Origin: Candidatus Izemoplasmatales bacterium
GTDB lineage: Bacteria > Bacillota_I > Bacilli_A > Izemoplasmatales > Hujiaoplasmataceae
Assembly (NCBI GenBank): GCA_028707415.1
Contig: JAQWBC010000030.1
Span: forward strand, 1 to 8,444
Length of the DNA stretch: 8,444 bases
Direction: 5' to 3'
Below are positions 1 to 5,138 of this stretch, piece by piece. Under the pieces are notes generated by a model that did no database searches, was not told where the DNA came from, and saw nothing but the letters and a program-made list of their open reading frames with translations. A program made the translations under genes and the position numbers. Each line of letters opens with the position of its first letter. The stretch's first letter is position 1.

Positions 1-1
1 C

Positions 2-1162
2 GGGCATAAATATCGGCGGATTATACATTCCGGTGGTGATGCCACTGGTTTTAGAACCACTAAAAGTCTAGTTGATATTCTTTATCAGCATCCGAATATT
101 ACCGTGTTAGAGCATACTATGGCAATTGATTTATTGAAAAGCAATACGGGTATTTGTTCAGGGGCTACCGTCTTATCTGAAGATGCCGGATACTATGCCA
201 TTTATGCAAAAAAAACCGTTTTAGCGACTGGAGGTATCGGCTCCGTCTATAATGCGACAACTAATGACCTATCCGCCACAGGTGATGGAATCGGACTCGC
301 CAATCGAATTGGTGCTGAAGTCAAAAATATGGAGTTTGTTCAATTTCATCCAACCGCTTTTTTTGTTGATGAAGGCAAATCCCGACAAAGATTTTTGATA
401 TCAGAAGCAGTACGGGGTGAAGGCGCAACCCTGTTGAATGTTCAGAAAGAACGATTCATGGGAAAATACGCTCCCGAGTTGATGGAGCTTGCACCTCGTG
501 ATATTGTATCACAAGCAATTTATCGCGAAATGTATGACACATGGACTGATCATGTTTTTCTTGACACCACGCATATGGACCCTAAATTTTTAGAAAAGCG
601 GTTTCCTACAATTTTTCAGAAATGTAAAGAGCATGGTATAATTATGGGTATTGACTTAATCCCCGTTGCCCCATGTGAACACTTCATTTGCGGAGGTATC
701 TCTGCTGATTTAAAAGGGGAAACAACGGTTAAGAATTTATATGCTGTCGGTGAATGTGCCAATACCGGTGTACATGGCGCCAACAGATTAGCATCCAATT
801 CGCTTTTGGAATGTGCCGTCTTTGGATTGGCAATTGCTAAAGAAGTCGATCGAACGCTTAAGAATGATTTGATTTCAGTCATTGAATACCAAAACGATTT
901 GCCTTCTTATAATTATAACTATAAACCGATTCGTAGAAAAATTGGTAATTACATGGATGAACATGTAAGTATTGTTCGTAACACCGATGGATTAAAATTG
1001 ACGATTGAAGTGATTGATATAATTTACAATGATTTAATAAAATACCCGAATATGACAAAAACATACTATGAGACCCTCAACTTGGCAACCACAGCAAAAA
1101 TCATTACTACCCAAGCATTGGCACGAAAGGATAGCATCGGATGTCATCTCCGAATAAGATGA
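2..1162 (+). CDS. nadB: L-aspartate oxidase NadB, 5'-truncated by the window edge
   Basis: This is the FAD-dependent flavoprotein that oxidises L-aspartate to iminoaspartate, which quinolinate synthase NadA then uses in de novo NAD synthesis in the cytoplasm. The frame is open from base 2, so about 386 residues are visible; the N-terminal FAD-binding GxGxxG segment lies outside. Visible family motifs, in order, are HSGGDATG, ATGGIG, FVQFHPTAFF, ISEAVRGEGA, CEHFICGGIS and GVHGANRLASNSLLE. The His and Arg residues in these blocks are those that contact substrate and flavin in NadB and in related succinate dehydrogenase/fumarate reductase subunits. A shortened helical C-terminal domain follows, ending SIGCHLRIR, a little before the usual SRGxHxRxDYP end. 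HFICGG and LASNSLLE favour NadB over SdhA/FrdA. The gene ends in TGA overlapping the next gene. nadA and nadC do not follow it. A GTG at 104 is internal and is not the start. Confidence 0.93.
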   Translation, partial: GHKYRRIIHSGGDATGFRTTKSLVDILYQHPNITVLEHTMAIDLLKSNTGICSGATVLSEDAGYYAIYAKKTVLATGGIGSVYNATTNDLSATGDGIGLANRIGAEVKNMEFVQFHPTAFFVDEGKSRQRFLISEAVRGEGATLLNVQKERFMGKYAPELMELAPRDIVSQAIYREMYDTWTDHVFLDTTHMDPKFLEKRFPTIFQKCKEHGIIMGIDLIPVAPCEHFICGGISADLKGETTVKNLYAVGECANTGVHGANRLASNSLLECAVFGLAIAKEVDRTLKNDLISVIEYQNDLPSYNYNYKPIRRKIGNYMDEHVSIVRNTDGLKLTIEVIDIIYNDLIKYPNMTKTYYETLNLATTAKIITTQALARKDSIGCHLRIR

Positions 1163-1944
1163 TGAAAGCTAATTACCACACTCATATGTATCTATGTCGT
1201 CACGCTGAAGGCACAGTAGAAGATTATATCAAAAAGGCAATAGCGGTGGGTTTGAAAACAATCGGGATGTCTGATCACGCACCTTTCGAAGAATTGAAAG
1301 ACAGAAGCATTCGCATGCAACCAAATGAATTGCCAATCTATATTCATGAATGCGATGAGGCTATCAAAAAATATTCAGATCGAATTAAAATCCTCAAAGG
1401 TTTGGAAATTGAATATTTTGTTAATCACGAGCAATACTACATAGATTTAAAAAAGCAATTTGATTTCTTATCATTAGGGCAACATTATATTGCATTAGGT
1501 GAAAATACAACGAATTTGAAATCGAGTTACATACTGTCAAAACCAGAAGAGTTAGAAAAATATGCTATCACACTTGTCAAAGCGATGGCAACAGGATTAT
1601 TTAAATTTGTCTGTCATCCCGATCTAATGTTATTTGGATATGGAAGCTTCGATAGTTTAGCAAAAAAATATTCGGAACAAATAATTGACGCGGCTGTCAA
1701 ATATAACATCCCTCTTGAAATTAATGCCAATGGAATTCGACGAGGCATATATCGATATCCAGAAGGAGAAAGATATATCTACCCACGTTGGGAATTTTGG
1801 AAATTGGTAAAAGGGCGAAATGCAAAAGTAATCATATCCTCCGATGCTCATCATCCGGACTTGTTGGCTGATGAGGCGATTGAGCTGGCATATAAATTTG
1901 CGGCCGATCTTGAAATCGAAGTAGAAGATGAATTGGAATTTTAG
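1141..1944 (+). CDS. PHP-domain phosphatase, histidinol-phosphatase (HisJ/HisK) family
   Basis: This is a metal-dependent phosphoesterase of the PHP superfamily; characterised relatives remove phosphate from L-histidinol phosphate in histidine synthesis. Seen in the 267 residues: motif I YHTHMYLCRHAEGTVEDYI (about 12-30), GMSDHAPF (about 42-49), GLEIEYF (about 87-93), LGQHYI, FVCHPDL (about 157-163), LEINANGIRRG and the C-terminal SSDAHHPDLL. These supply the His, Glu and Asp metal ligands of the family. The start is uncertain. ATG 1141 has an AAAGGA site at 1126-1131 with 9-base spacing, but it lies inside nadB. ATG 1159 or 1162 overlaps the nadB stop (ATGATGA) and gives the MKANYHTH start usual for the family. 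Either way the gene is translationally tied to nadB. No other his gene is visible, so the family is secure but the true substrate is not. Confidence 0.85.
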   Translation: MSSPNKMMKANYHTHMYLCRHAEGTVEDYIKKAIAVGLKTIGMSDHAPFEELKDRSIRMQPNELPIYIHECDEAIKKYSDRIKILKGLEIEYFVNHEQYYIDLKKQFDFLSLGQHYIALGENTTNLKSSYILSKPEELEKYAITLVKAMATGLFKFVCHPDLMLFGYGSFDSLAKKYSEQIIDAAVKYNIPLEINANGIRRGIYRYPEGERYIYPRWEFWKLVKGRNAKVIISSDAHHPDLLADEAIELAYKFAADLEIEVEDELEF

Positions 1945-1945
1945 G

Positions 1946-1974
1946 AGTACTGTTAAAAAACGGTACTTTTTTTT
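1946..1974 (+). terminator. Rho-independent terminator after nadB-phosphatase
   Basis: The 9-bp stem AGTACTGTT / AACGGTACT contains one G-T pair, closes an AAAA loop and runs into a run of eight T (1967-1974). It begins one base after the TAG stop of the phosphatase gene, so it should end the nadB transcript. Confidence 0.85.
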
Positions 1975-2157
1975 ATTTTCCGAAATTGCCACAGGCTGTC
2001 TTTTTGCCTTGTAAAGGGGTAAATATACTACCCCATGGGAAAAAACGCAAAATTTTGGCAATTTTTCGTGATGAAACACGACGGAAGAGCAAATTGACGA
2101 AAAAGCTAAATGTATCGTACTCATGGTCAAATAAAGAGCATGTTTATAAGAGAAGAA

Positions 2158-2193
2158 GTGGCATCTGTTGCGGAGAACAACACGCCATTTTTT
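2158..2193 (+). terminator. Terminator-like hairpin with no gene ahead of it
   Basis: The stem pairs GTGGC 2158-2162 with GCCAT 2184-2188 (outer G-T pair), then has a small internal loop, then TGTTG 2166-2170 with CAACA 2178-2182 around a 7-base loop. Six T follow (2188-2193). The shape fits an intrinsic terminator on the + strand. The nearest upstream + gene already has a strong terminator at 1946-1974, so this one would end a separate transcript, if there is one. Confidence 0.4.
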
Positions 2194-2251
2194 CGATTTG
2201 AATACGTTTTGTGGACAAAAATTCAACTTTAGAAGAAGCGGGTTAACTACC

Positions 2252-2266
2252 TATAATATATATTAT
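2252..2266. promoter_or_regulatory. Unassigned TATAAT box inside a 14-bp palindrome
   Basis: TATAAT at 2252-2257 opens into the perfect palindrome ATAATATATATTAT (2253-2266). A weak -35 candidate, TTAGAA, lies 17 bases upstream at 2229-2234. It could be a promoter reading towards asparaginase, an operator, or a chance event in AT-rich DNA. Confidence 0.25.
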
Positions 2267-2440
2267 GATAACTAACTATAAATAACTACGATTGGCCATT
2301 AATTAAAACAATGTTGATATGTTAAAAAGCTGTGTATGTTCTTATTCCGCTAAAATACGCCCGCAAAATGAGCGTCCCTTAAAACTATGATAAAATTGTC
2401 GGGGAGTAACACCCAATATTCGTTTCTGTTTGATCGATGT

Positions 2441-2472
2441 TTAGACCTATCTTTAAATTGATGTGATATAAT
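2441..2472 (+). promoter_or_regulatory. Promoter of the asparaginase gene (extended -10)
   Basis: A perfect TATAAT at 2467-2472 is preceded by TGA (2464-2466), an extended -10 element. The best -35-like hexamer, TTAGAC at 2441-2446, is 20 bases away and so spaced too widely; recognition would rest on the extended -10. The predicted start is near 2479, about 35 bases ahead of the ATG. Confidence 0.7.
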
Positions 2473-2477
2473 ATACA

Positions 2478-2495
2478 TGTTATTGCTGTATAACA
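2478..2495. repeat. Inverted repeat at the predicted asparaginase transcription start
   Basis: TGTTAT at 2478-2483 and ATAACA at 2490-2495 are exact inverted copies separated by six bases. The repeat sits on the expected +1 and ends five bases ahead of the GGGAGG ribosome site. It could be an operator or a hairpin at the very 5' end of the mRNA. Confidence 0.4.
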
Positions 2496-2500
2496 ATATT

Positions 2501-2506
2501 GGGAGG
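2501..2506 (+). promoter_or_regulatory. Ribosome binding site that fixes the asparaginase start
   Basis: GGGAGG lies 7 bases ahead of ATG 2514. It overlaps an in-frame TTG at 2499, so the TTG cannot be the start. Confidence 0.85.
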
Positions 2507-2513
2507 ACCTTTT

Positions 2514-3494
2514 ATGGGCAAAGTTGCTTTACTATTTACTGGTGGTACTATATCAATGAAAATTGATGAGGGCAATCACTCTGTGGTTCCAGCACTTACC
2601 GCGAAAGATATCATGTCAAATCTCTGGAATTCCGATTTATACAATCAACTTGAGATTATTGAATTTAGTGAATTGCCTAGTCCTTCGATAACTCCAAGAC
2701 TAATGTTGGAACTCTCTTTAGCTATTAAAAAGCTATTTGAACGCGATGAAATTGATGGCGCTGTAATCATCCATGGGACCGATACTTTAGAAGAAACGGC
2801 ATACTTTATGGATCTAGTCATTAATTCTCCTAAACCGATTGTTGTCACTGGTTCGATGAAATCTTCATCAGAACTAGGGTTTGATGGAATCAATAATTTA
2901 GTTTCTTCTATCTTAGTTGCCAAATCCCCAAAGTCGAAAAACAAAGGAACGCTAGTTGTTCTTAACGATCAAATTAATGCTGCTAGTGAAGTAACTAAAA
3001 CCAATACGTTGACACTGGATACTTTTAAATCAATGGACTTTGGACCTTTAGGAATTGTTGATTGCAAAGAAGTTATTTTTTATCGGACTGTCAATTATTC
3101 GAAAAGACATATTCCCACTGATGCTATTGAGGAAAATGTTCATCTTATTAAAGTATGTTCCGGAATGGATTCTTCCTTAATCAATTATATGATTAATACT
3201 CTTCATGCCAAAGGAATTATCCTTGAAGCTCTTGGAAGAGGAAATGTGCCACCTATGATGCTTGAAGGAATCAATAGTGCAATCAAAAACAATATTCCCA
3301 TTGTAATCTGTTCGCGTTGTCCTTCGGGAAGAGTGTTAGATACTTATGGGTATCTAGGTGGAGGAAAAAACCTCACAGATATTGGATGTATTCTTGCTCC
3401 TAATCTTAATGGTCAAAAAGCAAGAATCTTGCTGATGCTAGCTTTAACAATAACGAATGATCATCAATTCATAAAAAGCACTTTTGAAAAATAA
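2514..3494 (+). CDS. ansA: Type I (cytoplasmic) L-asparaginase
   Basis: This enzyme hydrolyses L-asparagine to L-aspartate and ammonia. The 326-residue length is normal for the family, and the absence of a signal peptide points to the cytoplasm. Seen in the sequence: the N-terminal nucleophile motif LFTGGTIS (Thr12), the substrate-contact segment SPSITPRL (about 56-63), the second catalytic block VIIHGTDTLEETAYF (Thr89, Asp90), VVTGSMKSSSELGFDG (about 110-125, where many homologues have TGAMR), and VTKTNT with the conserved Lys162. The smaller C-terminal domain begins near residue 205 and includes LEALGRGNVPP. The gene stands alone between its own promoter and terminator. NadB, encoded upstream, consumes aspartate, so a metabolic link is possible but is inference only. 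Glutaminase side activity cannot be judged from the sequence. Confidence 0.92.
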   Translation: MGKVALLFTGGTISMKIDEGNHSVVPALTAKDIMSNLWNSDLYNQLEIIEFSELPSPSITPRLMLELSLAIKKLFERDEIDGAVIIHGTDTLEETAYFMDLVINSPKPIVVTGSMKSSSELGFDGINNLVSSILVAKSPKSKNKGTLVVLNDQINAASEVTKTNTLTLDTFKSMDFGPLGIVDCKEVIFYRTVNYSKRHIPTDAIEENVHLIKVCSGMDSSLINYMINTLHAKGIILEALGRGNVPPMMLEGINSAIKNNIPIVICSRCPSGRVLDTYGYLGGGKNLTDIGCILAPNLNGQKARILLMLALTITNDHQFIKSTFEK

Positions 3495-3527
3495 AAAAAG
3501 AAAGTTGTCGTAATGACAACTTTTTTT
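3493..3527. terminator. Bidirectional terminator between asparaginase and ruvA
   Basis: The 9-bp stem AAAGTTGTC 3501-3509 / GACAACTTT 3515-3523 has a GTAAT loop and a T-run to 3527. An A-run at 3493-3499 provides a T-run when read from the other strand. It can therefore end the asparaginase transcript on + and the convergent ruvA transcript on -, whose stop codon is 25 bases away. Confidence 0.88.
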
Positions 3528-3551
3528 GTGACTTCTTCTCTTTGTGCCGTA

Positions 3552-4109
3552 TTATTTTAGCATCATTCTCAAAGCATCTTTGATCAGTTCGTTGGTTTTT
3601 TTACTTGTATCAAGTTTGGGAAGAATTTTTTTTATTTCCTTGGCGTTATAACCTAACGCTTGCAAGGCATCGTCGACTTCAGATAGAGAGTCTATTTTTG
3701 CTAAGGGGATAACCGTAACATCAATTTTACCTTGTAAATCAAGAATAATTTGTTGGCTTGCTTTAGGACCGATACCGGGGAACTTTTGCAAGTATTTTGC
3801 ATTTCCGGATTCAATAGCATTCGCAATTTCTTCAACTGATCCGGCCGCGAGAATCGCGTTGGCACTTTTTGGACCAATTCCGTTGACGCTGATCAATTTT
3901 AAAAATAGTTCTTTTTCTTCACATGAACTGAAACCGTATAAACTAATTTCATCTTCAGCGACCTTTTGGTATATATATAAAGTCGTTTCTTTGGCAATGG
4001 TAAATAAATATGGGTTTGGTGTTAAAAGATGAAATCCGATGTCGTTTACTTCAAGGGTGACATAATTTGAACGAATTTCCGTAATCGTGCCTTTTAGATA
4101 GCTGTACAC
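3552..4109 (-). CDS. ruvA: Holliday junction branch migration protein RuvA
   Basis: RuvA tetramers bind four-way DNA junctions and load the RuvB motor for branch migration in recombinational repair. The 185 residues are slightly fewer than the usual 195-205. Domain I is the OB fold (about 1-62, with VNDIGFHLLTP and EISLYGF). Domain II has two helix-hairpin-helix motifs, LISVNGIGPKSANAIL (72-87) and LQKFPGIGPKASQQIILDL (107-125). A linker rich in Val, Pro and Ile leads to domain III (about 143-185, SEVDDALQALGYNAKEIKKIL), the RuvB-contacting part. The start is GTG, supported by a GAGGTGAT ribosome site; the overlapping out-of-frame ATG at 4111 leads quickly to a stop. Unusually, ruvB does not follow: the transcript meets a terminator and the convergent asparaginase gene. 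RuvB must be encoded elsewhere if the system is complete. Confidence 0.95.
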   Translation of the reverse strand: MYSYLKGTITEIRSNYVTLEVNDIGFHLLTPNPYLFTIAKETTLYIYQKVAEDEISLYGFSSCEEKELFLKLISVNGIGPKSANAILAAGSVEEIANAIESGNAKYLQKFPGIGPKASQQIILDLQGKIDVTVIPLAKIDSLSEVDDALQALGYNAKEIKKILPKLDTSKKTNELIKDALRMMLK

Positions 4110-4112
4110 ATT

Positions 4113-4120
4113 ATCACCTC
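4113..4120 (-). promoter_or_regulatory. Ribosome binding site for the GTG start of ruvA
   Basis: GAGGTGAT on the - strand is a near-perfect Shine-Dalgarno match, with GAGG seven bases ahead of the GTG. It decides the GTG as start, since no ATG in this frame lies close by. Confidence 0.85.
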
Positions 4121-4136
4121 GTCATTTACATTTATC

Positions 4137-4145
4137 ATTATATCA
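4137..4145 (-). promoter_or_regulatory. Extended -10 promoter of ruvA
   Basis: TGATATAAT on the - strand is a perfect extended -10 element about 28 bases ahead of the start codon. No good -35 box is present at 16-18 bases (TGGATT is the best). The asparaginase promoter shares the same GATATAAT core. Confidence 0.65.
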
Positions 4146-4480
4146 TTATCGTTTTTAAGAATCCACATAAATTCAAAGAGAGCTTCTTCTACTATTTGAT
4201 TTTGTTATATATATTTTTAAAAAGAGATTCAATTTTGATGAATAAATGGAATTAATAATTATAAAATATAGTTATTTATAAAGAGTAATAATCGGATGAA
4301 CGGATAAAACCCTTATTATTAATACCTTCTGAAGTAAAAAAGTGACCACACATAAAACACACGAAAATAGCTATTAAAGCATAATTAATAAACAATATAA
4401 AAACATAAATAAAACACAATTATTTTTTAAATATTTTGTGCTATTTTTCGTATCGAATAGCATTTTACCGCTTTTAGCTT
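4146..4480. other. AT-rich intergenic gap between ruvA and the methyltransferase
   Basis: This stretch is strongly AT-rich and low in complexity, unlike the genes around it. It holds no recognisable gene or RNA. On the - strand a frame open from a TTG at 4419 to a TAA at 4276 would give 48 residues with a hydrophobic first half, but it has no ribosome site. A 7-bp hairpin, TGCTATT 4439-4445 with AATAGCA 4456-4462, has no good T-run on the - strand and only four T on +. The remainder looks like spacer. Confidence 0.6.
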
Positions 4481-4508
4481 AAAAAAAGACGATAATTCGT
4501 CATTTTTT
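4481..4508 (-). terminator. Terminator of the obgE-methyltransferase transcript
   Basis: Read on the - strand, the stem is GACGA / TCGTC around ATTA (4488-4501), followed by seven T (an A-run at 4481-4487 on +). After one A-A mismatch the flanking A and T runs can extend the stem. The TGA stop of the methyltransferase (4500-4502) overlaps the base of the hairpin. Confidence 0.8.
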
Positions 4509-5138
4509 TTGATATACAATTGTCTGAATATGGTCGTTGTATATAATGTCCAAGCCATATTTTGCTGCAATATATAAAAGTGATTGATCGGAAAAAAAAC
4601 AATAATGAGTTATATCACGAATATACCACCAATTATTTAGCTCTTTCGGAACGAATTGCGTTTTGATTGCTAAATATCCGTTTTTTTTGATAAGCTGACA
4701 TAAATTGGTAAATTCGATTTCAGGATTTTGAAAATGCTCTACTACTTCGACTAGGGTCACTAAATCATATTGCTTTTCTAAAGCTAGTTTGTCGCTATGG
4801 TAATACAAATCATACATTGATACTCGGTATCCTGCATCAGCAAGCCTTGTGCCTAAATAACCTATGCGTCCGCAACCATAATCAAGAACAGTAATGACGT
4901 TTTGTAAAGGGATAATTGCTAATGCAATGAAATCATTAATTGATTTCAGGTAGCCTGCATCGGGGTTAGTACTATGCTTATCGTATCTTTCTTTCTCTTG
5001 ATTAGCGTTTTGAAAATAGATATAATTCTTGAATACCAAGCCGCAGTTTTGACACTTGTGCAGTTCGAAACCGTTATTATTGCAAGTTAAGGATGGAAAG
5101 CCACAAAGTGGGCATTTAGTCGATAAATTCAAATTCAT
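4500..5138 (-). CDS. Zinc-ribbon class I SAM-dependent methyltransferase, substrate unknown
   Basis: This is a predicted S-adenosylmethionine-dependent methyltransferase of the Methyltransf_23 type. With the start at 5138 it has 212 residues. An N-terminal four-cysteine zinc ribbon is visible: CPLC (Cys9, Cys12) and CQNC (Cys29, Cys32). The Rossmann fold follows, with SAM motif I VLDYGCGRIGYL (about 84-95), the acidic residue after strand 2 (YDLYY, Asp109), YDLVTLVEVVEH (about 123-134) and a NGYLAIKT strand. A tryptophan-rich segment NNWWYIRD and HYCFFSDQSL fit the family's substrate side. An alternative ATG at 5165 adds nine residues (MVIRCGLSI) but has no ribosome site. Both starts lie inside the end of obgE, so translation is probably coupled. 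Zinc-ribbon relatives act on varied small molecules or sugars; the substrate cannot be inferred here. Confidence 0.8.
   Translation of the reverse strand: MNLNLSTKCPLCGFPSLTCNNNGFELHKCQNCGLVFKNYIYFQNANQEKERYDKHSTNPDAGYLKSINDFIALAIIPLQNVITVLDYGCGRIGYLGTRLADAGYRVSMYDLYYHSDKLALEKQYDLVTLVEVVEHFQNPEIEFTNLCQLIKKNGYLAIKTQFVPKELNNWWYIRDITHYCFFSDQSLLYIAAKYGLDIIYNDHIQTIVYQKK

Larger units (their letters stand above)
1975..2440. other. Long intergenic gap with hairpins, no convincing gene
   Basis: The stretch between the phosphatase terminator and the asparaginase promoter has no recognisable gene. The first part (1980-2230) has base composition near that of the genes. It contains nested inverted repeats: AAATTGCC at 1983-1990 with GGCAATTT at 2057-2064, ACAGGC 1991-1996 with GCCTTGT 2006-2012, GGGGTA 2016-2021 with TACCCC 2029-2034, and TCGTG 2066-2070 with CACGA 2077-2081. 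It ends in a terminator-like hairpin. The second part (2235-2400) is richer in A and T, with a TATAAT palindrome. Reading frames of 40-71 codons exist on the + strand (1986-2201 and 2110-2232), but they lack ribosome sites and match no family I know. A structured RNA, a decayed gene or plain spacer are all possible. Confidence 0.5.

Noticed and set aside
616..1064. Two reverse-strand reading frames over nadB (616-882 and 879-1064)
   Set aside because: They lie wholly opposite a well-supported NadB frame, have no ribosome sites and match no family.
1986..2201. 71-codon forward frame in the gap, highly basic
   Set aside because: It lacks a ribosome site, matches no family and overlaps hairpins and a terminator-like element; noted only under the gap.
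1657..2226. A 189-codon reverse-strand frame over the phosphatase end and the gap
   Set aside because: Its 3' half is antisense to conserved PHP motifs, it crosses a terminator, and it matches no known protein.
1975..2500. A T-box or amino-acid riboswitch controlling asparaginase
   Set aside because: There is no T-box sequence or recognisable aptamer, and asparaginase has its own promoter downstream of these hairpins.
2645..2944. Reverse-strand frame over asparaginase
   Set aside because: It is antisense to the catalytic region of a clear asparaginase and has no start signals.
4439..4462. Hairpin TGCTATT/AATAGCA as a second terminator
   Set aside because: No adequate T-run follows it on the - strand, and a better terminator lies just before it at 4481-4508.
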